Source: Streptomyces sp. CoH27 (GTDB lineage Bacteria > Actinomycetota > Actinomycetes > Streptomycetales > Streptomycetaceae). From it: a stretch of 32,981 nt of DNA. The notes beneath the pieces were generated by a model. That model saw nothing but the letters and a program-made list of their open reading frames with translations. It was not told the DNA's origin and did no database searches. Of this stretch, positions 6,824 to 14,711 are shown in pieces. The stretch is from the NCBI RefSeq assembly GCF_020181035.1, contig NZ_JAIQYY010000046.1, forward strand, positions 1-32,981, given 5' to 3'. The position numbers and the translations under genes are program-made. Position 1 is the first letter of the stretch, and the number at the start of each line of letters is the position of its first letter.

Positions 6824-7780
6824 ATGTTGCACACGCACGCCACCGGCTTCGACATATCCCGGCTCAGCACCGCGGTACCGAGGGAGCTCGTGCACAAGCG
6901 GGCGCACGCCGAGGTGCTGCTCACCGGCTGGACCACGCACACGGAGAACCGGCACACGGTTCGTGCCCAGTGGCCCCGCTTCCACAGCTTCTACTGGCCC
7001 CGCGACCAGCGCTTCGATCCCATGCTGTTCGTCGAGACCGTCCGGCAGACCCTGCCGCTGCTGTCCCACACCGCCTACGGCGTCCCCTTCGGCAACCACC
7101 TGATATGGGACGACTTCAGCTACCAGGTCGACCCGCTCGCCATGCAGGTCCCGGAGTCACCCGCGGAGGTGGTGCTCGACAACGTGTGCGAGGACGTGCG
7201 GATCAGGAACGGCAGCCTGGTGTCGATGGTCATGCACACCACCGCCTACCGGGACGGGCAGCGCATGGGGACGGCCACCACCCGCTTCGCCAACCGCTCA
7301 CCCGCCCTCTACCAGCGCCTGCGCGGCCCCAGGCACGACCTCGCGGCCGTGCGCCGCACCGTGCTGCCTCTGCCGCCGGCGCTCCGGCCCGCGGCCGTGG
7401 GGCACTGCCTGCCGTACAACGTCGTCCTGGCCGCCGGTGCGAGGACGGACCGGTGGCAGCTGCGCGCCGACCTGGACCACCCGGTGCTGTTCGACCACCC
7501 CGTCGACCACGCCCCCGGCATGCTCCTCCTGGAGGCCGTACGCCAGGCCGCGCACGCACACCGGCCCGAGACCGGGATGGTCAGCGGCATGTCGGTCACC
7601 TTCGACCGCTGGGTGGAACTGGACGAGCCCAGCTGGGTGTCCGTGGCTCCGCTGGGCGGCGACCGTCTGAAGATCACCATCGAGCAGGACCAGGCGGTCT
7701 GCCTCAGCGCCGAGGTGGCGACCGCACAGCCGGCCCCGGTACCCGGCGCCGACGCCGCGCGCGTACCCGCCCTCACCTGA
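6824..7780 (+). CDS. afsA: AfsA-family gamma-butyrolactone synthase
   Basis: This 318-residue protein is a full-length AfsA/ScbA/BarX homologue with two hotdog-like AfsA repeats (about 15-150 and 190-310). Characteristic pieces are VPRELVHKRAHAEVLLTGW, a FYWPRDQRFDPMLFVET region, and in the second repeat DHPVDHAPGMLLLEAVRQA. The enzyme condenses dihydroxyacetone phosphate with a beta-ketoacyl-ACP, the first committed step of GBL formation (known for AfsA). The ATG at 6824 has GGGGGAGAGG just upstream; an earlier in-frame ATG at 6770 would fall inside the operator and is rejected. Divergent from the receptor gene, as in scbR-scbA. The acyl chain of the signal cannot be read from the sequence. 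Confidence 0.93.
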   Translation: MLHTHATGFDISRLSTAVPRELVHKRAHAEVLLTGWTTHTENRHTVRAQWPRFHSFYWPRDQRFDPMLFVETVRQTLPLLSHTAYGVPFGNHLIWDDFSYQVDPLAMQVPESPAEVVLDNVCEDVRIRNGSLVSMVMHTTAYRDGQRMGTATTRFANRSPALYQRLRGPRHDLAAVRRTVLPLPPALRPAAVGHCLPYNVVLAAGARTDRWQLRADLDHPVLFDHPVDHAPGMLLLEAVRQAAHAHRPETGMVSGMSVTFDRWVELDEPSWVSVAPLGGDRLKITIEQDQAVCLSAEVATAQPAPVPGADAARVPALT

Positions 7781-7974
7781 GAGACACGCCCCTCCGCCGC
7801 GTCACCAGCCGCCCACCGACTCCAGCGCCCGCCCGCGCCCGATCCGTCACTCCGCGGATCGAGCGCGCCGGCGGGCGCCGCGGCGTGACGGGACCGCTGC
7901 CAAGCGCTCCGCTGGAAGTGCCGCGATGTGTGGTCGGTCGTCCGCGGCTTCATCCTGGCTGGTCGCGCAGTTCC

Positions 7975-7995
7975 CCGCGCCCCTTTGGGGCGCGG
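7975..7995. repeat. Streptomyces-type GC-rich hairpin repeat (GCGCAGTTCCCCGCGCCCC family)
   Basis: A 9-bp perfect stem with a TTT loop (CCGCGCCCC / GGGGCGCGG) follows GTCGCGCAGTTCC. I know this motif from memory as a very common intergenic repeat in Streptomyces genomes, often acting like a terminator. The rest of the 290-bp gap 7781-8070 shows no gene; it ends in the promoter listed next. Confidence 0.6.
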
Positions 7996-8035
7996 CCGAA
8001 CCGCAGTCGACTTCGCCCGGCTTGCTCAGCATGTT

Positions 8036-8064
8036 TTGAACGCGTTCAACTCTCGGCGTACGCT
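8036..8064 (+). promoter_or_regulatory. Leaderless promoter with palindromic operator over the -35
   Basis: TTGAAC (8036-8041), a 17-base spacer and TACGCT (8059-8064) form a strong vegetative-type promoter. The start codon at 8071 falls where transcription should begin, so the mRNA is probably leaderless. A perfect 14-bp palindrome, TTGAACGCGTTCAA (8036-8049), covers the -35 and looks like a TetR-type operator. Confidence 0.65.
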
Positions 8065-8070
8065 GCTGAC

Positions 8071-8583
8071 ATGAGCGACAGAGCCGCCCTGCTCAAGGGC
8101 ATTCGCGTCTGGTTGGTCCTCTTCGTCGTGTGTCTCGTGCTGAGCGGGGCCACCGCCTTCCCCCTGGTGCACGAACTGCGCTGGACCGAGGGTGTGTTGC
8201 GGGCGCTGTCCGTGCCGGACCGGCTGCCGGGGCTGATGGACTGGATCGTGCGGGTGCGGCACGGGCTCGACACCGCCGATGCCGATTACCCGTTCCTTCT
8301 CTACGGCACCGACTGGCTGGCCTTCGCACACCTCGTCATCGCGGTCGCCTTCTACGGGCCGTACCGCGACCCCGTGCGCAACATCTGGGTCGTCGAGTTC
8401 GGGATGATCGCCTGCGCCGGCATCATCCCGCTCGCCCTCGTCTGCGGACCGATCCGCGGAATCCCCTTCTGGTGGAGCGTGATCGACATGTCCTTCGGGG
8501 TCTTCGGGGTCGTCCCGCTCTACGTCGTACGGAAGAAGATCAAGCGGCTGGAGGCGATGACCGCGGGGTCCGTCAGCGGCTGA
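8071..8583 (+). CDS. Small four-helix integral membrane protein
   Basis: A 170-residue protein with four predicted membrane segments at about 12-30, 80-96, 105-127 and 134-153, and a short basic C-terminal tail (RKKIKRLEAM). The first outside loop, about 31-79, contains HELRWTEGVLRALSVPDRLPG. WSVIDMSFGVFGVVPLY is the last helix. I cannot name a biochemical function; conserved hypothetical membrane proteins of this size are common in streptomycetes. The start is chosen from the promoter: the ATG lies about seven bases after the -10, with no room for a ribosome site. The palindrome over its promoter suggests control by a TetR-type repressor whose gene is not adjacent. Confidence 0.75.
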   Translation: MSDRAALLKGIRVWLVLFVVCLVLSGATAFPLVHELRWTEGVLRALSVPDRLPGLMDWIVRVRHGLDTADADYPFLLYGTDWLAFAHLVIAVAFYGPYRDPVRNIWVVEFGMIACAGIIPLALVCGPIRGIPFWWSVIDMSFGVFGVVPLYVVRKKIKRLEAMTAGSVSG

Positions 8584-8690
8584 ACGCGGGGCCGCCGGAT
8601 CGGGGTGCCCGTGCGAAAAACTGTTATCGGTGGCCCCTGCGCACCGTCTCCTCGTAGGTCACCGTTTCCTCACGCACGGAGTCACCCCCC

Positions 8691-9969
8691 ATGCACAGCC
8701 CTGCGCACAAGCATGTCAACAAGCACCTCATGAGCCGCCGGAGACTCTGCACGCTCGGCGGGGGAGTCGCGACGGCCGGAGCGCTCGGGGGCGGGATCGC
8801 CGCGTTCGGCGGCAGCGGGGCCGATGCCGCGCAGCCCGCCGCGAAGAAACCCGCCGGGCAGCGGCACTTCGCCCACCCCGGCCTGCTGCACAACGCGGGT
8901 GACCTGCACCGCGCCGAGGCTCGGGTCGCCGCCGGCCGGGACCCCTGGCTGGCCGGCTGGCACCGGCTCACCGCCAACCCGCACTCCGCGAGCACCTGGC
9001 GGCCCCGCCCGCAGGCCACCGTCGTGCGCGGAGCGGTGCCCGGCCAGAACCACCCCGTCCTCTACCGGGACATCCACGCCGCCTACCAGAACGCCCTGCG
9101 CTGGCGGATCGGCGGGACCAAGGCCAACGGCGACACGGCCGTCGCCATCCTCAACGCCTGGTCGGCCACCACTCACCACGCTCACCGGCAACGCCGACCG
9201 CTTCCTGGCCGCCGGGATCTACGGCTACCAGTTCGCCAACGCCGCCGAACTCGTCCGCGACCACCCGGACTTCGAGTTCGCCCGGTTCAAGAAGATGCTG
9301 CGCACGATCTTCTACCCGATGAACATCGACTTCCTGACCCGCCACAACGACGCGGTCATCTCCGACTACTGGGCCAACTGGGACCTGTGCAACCTGGCCT
9401 CGGTGATGGCCATCGGGATCCTGCTCGACGACCTCGCCCTGTTCCGCGGCGCGGTGAAGTACCTCAAGAACGGCGAGGGCAACGGCTCCATCAAGAACGC
9501 CATCCCCTTCCGCTACGACGCCCAGGGCCTGGCCCAGTGGCAGGAGAGCGGCCGCGACCAGGGGCACAGCATGACGGGCGTCGGACTGCTCGGCGCGATC
9601 TGCGAGATGGCCTGGAACCAGGGCACCGACCTCTACGGCTACGACGACAACCGCTTCCTGCACGCCGCCGAGTACGTCGCCCGCTACAACCTCGGCGCGC
9701 ACGTGCCCTTCACGCCGTACGGCCGGCGCTCGGGCGACGGGCACGGCCAGTGGCGGGAGCAGACCATGATCTCCGCCGCGGCCCGTGGGCAGCTCCGACC
9801 GGTCTGGGAGATCCTGCACCACCACTACGCCCGCCGCCGCGGGCTCAGCACGCCGTACGTCACGGCCATGGCCGAGAAGGTGCGCGCGGAGGGCGGGGGC
9901 GGCGACTACGGGCCGCACAGCGGAGGCTACGACCAGCTCGGCTTCGGGACGCTGCTCTACAGCAAGTGA
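8691..9969 (+). pseudogene. Tat-exported polysaccharide (alginate-type) lyase, frameshifted
   Basis: Two overlapping frames together make one protein of about 425 residues. The first carries a twin-arginine signal (MSRRRLCTLGGGVATAG) and the start of the lyase domain (HPGLLHNAGDLHRAEARVAAG ... ILNAWSAT). The second continues with LTGNADRFLAAGIYGYQFAN, YWANWDLCNLASVMAIGI and the family motif QESGRDQGHSMTGVGLLG, to a stop at 9969. The frame changes at 9168-9171: removing one base there joins ...NAWSAT to LTTLTGNA perfectly. Alginate-lyase-fold proteins cleave uronic-acid polymers outside the cell. The frameshift is either a real inactivating mutation or a sequencing error; the flanking coding quality is intact on both sides, so it is recent in either case. 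Confidence 0.8.
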
Positions 9970-9995
9970 GACACGTACGGCAGACAGGAGCGGTG

Positions 9996-11684
9996 GTGAA
10001 CGTGCGGGGCACGCGGGACTGGCGCGACACCGTGGCGGCCGCGCAGGCCAGTGACCGGCGGGCGCTGGACGACCTGACCGCGTCCTGGCTGCCGCTGGTC
10101 TACAACATCGTCGGCCGTGCGCTGAACGGCCACGCGGATGTCGACGACGTCGTGCAGGAGACCATGCTGCGCGCCGTCGGCAATCCCGGCTCGCTGCGCG
10201 ACCCGGACAGCCTCCGGTCCTGGCTGGTGGCCATCGCCATGCGGCAGATCCGGGACCGGGCGCGCCGCCGCTCCGCCGACCGGCTCCCCGCGGACGCCGC
10301 CGCCCGTGACAGCGCCGACTTCGCCGAACTCACCGTGCTGCGGCTGCACTTGGAGGGCCAGCGGCGAGAGGTCGCGGAGGCGGTGCGCTGGCTGGACGAC
10401 GAGGAACGGCAGCTGCTGTCGCTGTGGTGGCTGGAGGTCGCGGGGGAGCTGACCCGGCGCGAGCTGGCGGAGGCCCTCGGCATCAGCCGGCAGCACGCCG
10501 CCGTACGCGTCCAGCGGATGAAGGGGCGCCTGGAGGCGGCGCGCGGCATCGTGCGCGCGCTGGAGGGGGCGTGCCCCAAGCTGGGGGAGCTGACCGCCCG
10601 CTGGGACGGGCGGCCCGACTCGGTCTGGCGCAAGCGGCTGGCCCGGCATCTGCGGGGCTGCGGCTACTGCGGTGACGCACCCGAGACGCTCGTGCCGGCG
10701 GAGCGGCTGCTGGTCGGCCTCGCCCTGGTGCCGGTGCCGGCGGGGTTCGCGCTGTCCCTCGCGCTCGGCGGCGGCAAGACGGCCGTGGCAGTGGGTACGA
10801 CGAGTACGGCGGGCTGGTCGGCCAAGGCGCTCGGCGTCCTGACCAAGCCTGCCGTGGCGGTGGCGGCGGGCGCGACCATCGTGGCGGGCGGCGCCTACGT
10901 CGTCGTACAGACCCGGGCCCCGGACCGTCCGTCGCGGACCCATGTGTCGGTCGCACCCACGGCGAGGGGTACGGCCTTACGGTCACCGGCGATCCGTCCG
11001 CCCTCCCCCTCCCCCTCCCCGTCCCCGGCCGGCGCTTCCCCGACGCCGTCGGGCGGCTCGTACGGCACGGTCGTCGACGCCGTCGACCGGGCGCCGAACC
11101 CGGACACGCCCCCGGCCGCCCTGCCGCACCGCCCGGAGACCGGCGTCACCAGCACCGGCGGCGCGCACGCCGTCATGAACCACCGCGGGGACAGCGTGAT
11201 GCTCAGCGGAACGGGCTATGTGCTGGTCCGCTGGCAGATCTCACCGCAGTACCGTTCCGGCAGCCTGGTGATGCCGGCCTGGACGGGGCTGAAGGGCAAG
11301 CTCTTCCACGTGGCCTCCGGTGGCGGCCGGCGCATGGACGACCCGGTGAGCACCACCGATCCCACCGCCACCGGCATGGGCAGCAAGGCCACCGGTTACG
11401 ACGTCCTGCCGTCCGGGACGCAGCAGATGTGGCAGAACGAGTACTTCCACCTCGACGGCGCCGTCACCCTCACCGTGAACGAACGCGGCGCCGACTACGG
11501 CCTGAACGTCTTCCCGACCACCTGGGAGGCTGTCGAGAAGGACATCACGACCGGCCCGGCGCAGGGTGCCAAGCGCTACGGCCTGGTCCGCGACACCGGC
11601 AGGGACGACACCCCGGTTCCGCAGTACCTCACCCGTGCCGCCCCGGCCGACCCCGCGACGGTGGCCCAGCGGTCGCGTGTCTAG
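9996..11684 (+). CDS. ECF sigma factor fused to a zinc anti-sigma-like motif, membrane segment and extracytoplasmic domain
   Basis: A 562-residue multi-domain regulator. Sigma region 2 is at about 10-90 (DVDDVVQETMLRAV, then SLRSWLVAIAMRQIRDRARR) and region 4 at about 130-185 (LTRRELAEALGISRQHAAVR). Next comes RHLRGCGYCG, a H218-x3-C222-x2-C225 pattern like that of zinc-binding anti-sigma factors. A hydrophobic stretch at about 236-258 and a membrane segment at about 285-307 follow, then a Ser/Pro linker (PSPSPSPSP) and a roughly 210-residue outside domain. I choose the GTG at 9996, five bases after AGGAG; a GTG at 9993 is possible. The frame stays open upstream into the lyase gene by chance, which could mislead gene callers into a 997-residue fusion. 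Fused ECF groups of this kind are known in Actinobacteria (ECF52/53, from memory). The adjacent lyase suggests carbohydrate sensing, which is inferred. Confidence 0.82.
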   Translation: MNVRGTRDWRDTVAAAQASDRRALDDLTASWLPLVYNIVGRALNGHADVDDVVQETMLRAVGNPGSLRDPDSLRSWLVAIAMRQIRDRARRRSADRLPADAAARDSADFAELTVLRLHLEGQRREVAEAVRWLDDEERQLLSLWWLEVAGELTRRELAEALGISRQHAAVRVQRMKGRLEAARGIVRALEGACPKLGELTARWDGRPDSVWRKRLARHLRGCGYCGDAPETLVPAERLLVGLALVPVPAGFALSLALGGGKTAVAVGTTSTAGWSAKALGVLTKPAVAVAAGATIVAGGAYVVVQTRAPDRPSRTHVSVAPTARGTALRSPAIRPPSPSPSPSPAGASPTPSGGSYGTVVDAVDRAPNPDTPPAALPHRPETGVTSTGGAHAVMNHRGDSVMLSGTGYVLVRWQISPQYRSGSLVMPAWTGLKGKLFHVASGGGRRMDDPVSTTDPTATGMGSKATGYDVLPSGTQQMWQNEYFHLDGAVTLTVNERGADYGLNVFPTTWEAVEKDITTGPAQGAKRYGLVRDTGRDDTPVPQYLTRAAPADPATVAQRSRV

Positions 11685-11893
11685 TGCCGCAACAGGCAAC
11701 GTTCGCCCCGTCGCGACGCCCTGCACGCTCCCCCAGAGGGGGTACCCCCACTCGCCGCACCGGCCGAAAGCCCAAGTACGTCCAGTACGAGGGCTTCCGG
11801 CCGGCACTCCCCCAGCCTTCGGCCGGGGGGACCCCCAGAGCACGCACCGGACGCCGCTCCTTGACGGGCAGACGTTGCCTGCCGCGGCACTAG
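11681..11893. mobile_element. 213-bp MITE-like inverted-repeat element
   Basis: The element begins CTAGTGCCGC and ends GCGGCACTAG. The terminal inverted repeats are about 31-32 bases (11681-11712 and 11863-11893) and differ by two adjacent bases in the outer half, plus changes and one indel in the inner part. Inside is a long hairpin with arms CCGGCCGAAAGCCC (11760-11773) and GGGCTTCCGGCCGG (11791-11804), and an inner GTAC/GTAC stem. It has no coding frame of its own. CTAG at each end supplies the TAG stop of the sigma gene on the plus strand and of the GDPD gene on the minus strand. I recall similar segments between genes in other Streptomyces. A non-autonomous transposable repeat is the best reading; a bidirectional terminator is the alternative. 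Confidence 0.65.
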
Positions 11894-12576
11894 CCGCGGG
11901 ACCGCAGGGCGTGCAGGACGTCGACCCGGTTCGTCGTGATCGAGTCGACGCCCAGGTCCAGCAGGCGGCGCAGCGAGCGGCGGGTGTCCGGGGTCCAGAC
12001 GGAGACGAGGCAGCCGTCGTGGTGGACGCGGGCCGCGAGGTCCCGGCTGACCAGGGAGAAGCGGTAGTTGAGCCAGCGTGGCCGGACCGCCGCCAGCAGC
12101 GCGGGCCGGGGCGGGGCGAGGGTCGTCCAGGTCAGGGCGATCTCGGCGGCCGGGTCGGCGGCCCGCACGGCGAGCATGGCCTCGGCGCCCGCGCAGTAGT
12201 AGACGCGCTCCCGGGCACCGCTCTGCCGGACCACATCCATGACCCGGTCCACCATCCGCCGCTCGACCCGCCCGCACAGGTCCACCATCACCCGGCTGTC
12301 GCCGGTCGCGGCCAGCGCCTCCACGAGCGTCGGCACCCCGCCCGCCGTGAGCCCGCGCAGCTCCTCGGCGGACAGGGCGGCCAGCGGCCGGTCCACCTCC
12401 CACAGCCGCTTGAGCGTCCCGTCGTGCAGCAGCACGGGGACGCCGTCACGGGTGAGCCGTACGTCGATCTCGACCGCGTCCGCGCCCTGGTCGAGCGCGG
12501 AACGCAGCGAGTCGGTGGTGTTCTCGCGGAAGCGGTAGGGGTCGCCGCGATGGGCCACGGCGGTCACGGTCTGCAT
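11890..12576 (-). CDS. Glycerophosphodiester phosphodiesterase family protein
   Basis: A 228-residue TIM-barrel GDPD. AHRGD (residues 8-12), the RENT motif (17-20), AVEIDVRLTRDG (34-45) and LLHDGTLKR (49-57) give the metal and acid-base residues: His9, Arg10, Glu18, Glu36, Asp38, His51. The C-terminal VSVWTPDTRRSLRRLLDLG and SITTNR are also typical. It hydrolyses glycerophosphodiesters to glycerol-3-phosphate and an alcohol. There is no signal peptide, so it is probably cytoplasmic. I chose the ATG at 12576 (MQTVTAVAHRGD); the ATG at 12585 is also possible, and neither has a strong ribosome site. Its stop codon lies within the end of the inverted-repeat element, so the original C-terminus may have been altered. 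It follows the deaminase gene by 37 bases, likely one operon. Confidence 0.88.
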   Translation of the reverse strand: MQTVTAVAHRGDPYRFRENTTDSLRSALDQGADAVEIDVRLTRDGVPVLLHDGTLKRLWEVDRPLAALSAEELRGLTAGGVPTLVEALAATGDSRVMVDLCGRVERRMVDRVMDVVRQSGARERVYYCAGAEAMLAVRAADPAAEIALTWTTLAPPRPALLAAVRPRWLNYRFSLVSRDLAARVHHDGCLVSVWTPDTRRSLRRLLDLGVDSITTNRVDVLHALRSRG

Positions 12577-12613
12577 GGCCCCCATTGTGGCGGGGCCGGT
12601 CAAGCCGCAGGGG

Positions 12614-13684
12614 TCAGCGGGCGAGCCAGGCGGCGGTGTACGTGTCGATCTCCGCGGCGATCCGTGCCTTGCCCGCCGGGTCCAGGAAGGACGCCTCGAC
12701 GGCGTTCTTGGCGAGACCGGCGAGGCCGCGCTCGTCCAGGCCCAGCAGCCGGGCCGCCACCGCGTACTCGGTGTTGAGGTCGGTGCCGAACATCGGCGGG
12801 TCGTCGGAGTTGATCGTGACCAGCACCCCGGCCTTGGCGAACTCCTTGATCGGGTGCTCGTCGAGGGTGCGCACCGCGCGGGTGGCGATGTTGGAGGTCG
12901 GGCAGACCTCCAGCGGGATGCGGTGCTCGGCGAGGTGGGCGAGCAGCGCCGGGTCCTGCGCGGAGCTGGTGCCGTGCCCGATCCGCTCGGCGCGCAGCTC
13001 GGTCAGGGCGTCCCACACCGTCTCCGGGCCGGTCGTCTCACCGGCGTGCGGCACGGAGTGCAGACCGGCTGCGATGGCCCGGTCGAAGTACGGCTTGAAC
13101 TGCGGCCGGGGTACGCCGATCTCGGGCCCGCCGAGCCCGAACGACACCAGGCCCTCCGGGCGGATCCGGTCGTCGGTGGCCAGCCGGGCGGTCTCCTCGG
13201 CGGACTCCAGCCCGGCCTCGCCGGGAATGTCGAAGCACCAGCGCAGTACGGTCCCGAACTCGGCCTCGGCCGCCTTGCGCGCGTCCTCGATGGCCGCCAT
13301 GAAGGCCAGCTCGTCGATGCCGCGCCGGGTGGAGGAGAACGGCGTGATGGTCAGCTCGGCGTACCGCACCTGCTGCCGGGCCAGGTCGCGGGCCACCTCG
13401 TAGGTCAGCAGCCGGACGTCCTCCGGGGTGCGGATCAGGTCGACCACCGACAGGTACACGTCGATGAAGTGCGCGAAGTCGGTGAAGGTGAAGTAGTCGG
13501 CCAGCGCCTCGGGGTCGGTGGGGACCTTGGAGTCGGTGTGCCGGGCCGCCAGTTCCGAGACGATGCGGGGGGAGGCGGAGCCGACGTGGTGGACGTGGAG
13601 CTCGGCCTTGGGGAGGCCGGTGATGAAGTCCCGCAGATCGCGGTCGGCCGTGCCGGTGGCGGCTGCGGAGCTGTGGTCGGTCAA
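12614..13684 (-). CDS. Adenosine deaminase family protein (possible aminodeoxyfutalosine deaminase)
   Basis: A 356-residue amidohydrolase. The metal site is seen in ELHVHHVGS (His30, His32), PHAGE (His213, Glu216), RIGHG and SDDPPMFGTD (Asp-Asp at about 294). The usual adenosine deaminase opening is LHLHLDG; here it reads HVHHVGSASPRIVSELA. From memory, Streptomyces proteins with this variant (SCO5662, SAV2595) were shown to deaminate aminodeoxyfutalosine in the futalosine menaquinone pathway. I therefore favour that role over purine salvage, but without alignment it remains tentative. The start is a TTG at 13684 with GGGGAGGA four to five bases upstream; further upstream the reading frame is open but low-quality and runs over the divergent gene. 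It is followed by the GDPD gene on the same strand. Confidence 0.85.
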   Translation of the reverse strand: MTDHSSAAATGTADRDLRDFITGLPKAELHVHHVGSASPRIVSELAARHTDSKVPTDPEALADYFTFTDFAHFIDVYLSVVDLIRTPEDVRLLTYEVARDLARQQVRYAELTITPFSSTRRGIDELAFMAAIEDARKAAEAEFGTVLRWCFDIPGEAGLESAEETARLATDDRIRPEGLVSFGLGGPEIGVPRPQFKPYFDRAIAAGLHSVPHAGETTGPETVWDALTELRAERIGHGTSSAQDPALLAHLAEHRIPLEVCPTSNIATRAVRTLDEHPIKEFAKAGVLVTINSDDPPMFGTDLNTEYAVAARLLGLDERGLAGLAKNAVEASFLDPAGKARIAAEIDTYTAAWLAR

Positions 13685-13868
13685 GGGGTCCTCCCCGGAA
13701 GCGGGCGCCCGTGGGACCAGGCCGGTGGAGCAGGGCCGGTGGACCGGGTCCGTGGTGCGGGCGCGGTGATCGGCTGATCGGTTGCGCGGGATCATCGTAG
13801 GCCCCCGTCGGCGCGGTCCGGGCTGCCCGTAGCATGGGCACATCAAGCAGAGGGGGGTCACGGTCACG

Positions 13869-14648
13869 ATGTCCGACGAGGTGCCGCAGTCCATACCACC
13901 GGAGCAGCAGCCCGCCGGCACGGGACCCATGTCGCCCTGGGTGTCCCTGGGCAAGACGACGGACACGGCACCGGCGACTCCGCAGGACTCGCCTCCGACC
14001 CTGACGGCCCCCGGCCCCGGCTCCGTCCATGACCAGCAGACGCTGACGTCGCTGCCCACGGACGCCGTACCCGCGGCCTGGGCCCCGCCGATCGCCGCCC
14101 CCGCCCCCGCGCCTCCGGCGAACCCCTTCGCCCCGCCGGCGAACCCCTTCGCGCCTCCGGCGAACTCCTTCACCCCGCCGGCGGACCCGTTCGCCGCGCC
14201 GACGGTCGCACCGCCTGCCCCGGCGAACCCGTTCGCACCGCCCATGGCACAGCACCCGGCGACCGAGCCGGTCCCCCCGCCGCCCATCGCCCCCGACGGT
14301 CCCGGTCAGGTGCCGTACGGCTACCCGGGCACGCCGTCGGCCTACGGCCACCCCGGCGCCTACCCGGCCGCGAGCGCCTACGGCTGGCCCGGCATGCAGC
14401 CGCTCCCGAGCAACGGCATGGGCACGGCCGCCCTGGTCTGCGGCATCCTGGCCGCGGTCGGCTTTCTGCTGTGGCCCATCGCCCTGGTGCTGGGCATCCT
14501 CGCGGTCATCTTCGGCGCGGTGGGGCGCGGGAAGGCGAAGCGGGGAGAGGCGACGAACCCCGGGATGGCGTTGGCGGGGCTGATCTGCGGGGTGGCGGGC
14601 ATCGTGCTGGTGCTGGGCTTCTGGGCGTTCGTCATCGCGCTCATGTAG
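13869..14648 (+). CDS. DUF4190-type membrane protein with Pro-rich repeat N-terminus
   Basis: A 259-residue protein in two parts. Residues 1-185 are Pro/Ala-rich and disordered, with tandem copies of the unit PPANPFA (PPANPFAPPANPFA, then diverged PPANSFT, PPADPFA and PAPANPFA) and a Tyr/Gly-rich stretch (YGYPGTPSAYGHPG). The C-terminal part has two membrane hairpin segments (about 186-220 and 232-259), with GMALAGLICGVAGIVLVLG as the DUF4190 signature. Such proteins are common in actinobacteria; their function is unknown. It is divergent from the deaminase gene, and the 184-base gap holds both promoters. The proline repeats may be a flexible cytoplasmic binding tail. Confident as a gene, not as to role. 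Confidence 0.85.
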   Translation: MSDEVPQSIPPEQQPAGTGPMSPWVSLGKTTDTAPATPQDSPPTLTAPGPGSVHDQQTLTSLPTDAVPAAWAPPIAAPAPAPPANPFAPPANPFAPPANSFTPPADPFAAPTVAPPAPANPFAPPMAQHPATEPVPPPPIAPDGPGQVPYGYPGTPSAYGHPGAYPAASAYGWPGMQPLPSNGMGTAALVCGILAAVGFLLWPIALVLGILAVIFGAVGRGKAKRGEATNPGMALAGLICGVAGIVLVLGFWAFVIALM

Positions 14649-14711
14649 TGAGGGATCGGGGCCGCGTCCGAGGCAGCCCCTCCCGCCCGGCCCCCTCAAG
14701 CGGAACCCCTC

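Noticed and set aside
8691..11684. A continuous 997-codon plus-strand frame joining lyase and sigma factor
   Set aside because: Between 9171 and about 9990 its translation is Arg/Pro-rich out-of-frame sequence, while the other frame gives good lyase sequence and a stop at 9969; the sigma gene has its own ribosome site and GTG.
14288..14699. Long minus-strand frame over the DUF4190 gene and the deaminase upstream region
   Set aside because: Low-complexity Arg/Gly translation antisense to a well-supported gene; typical high-GC shadow.
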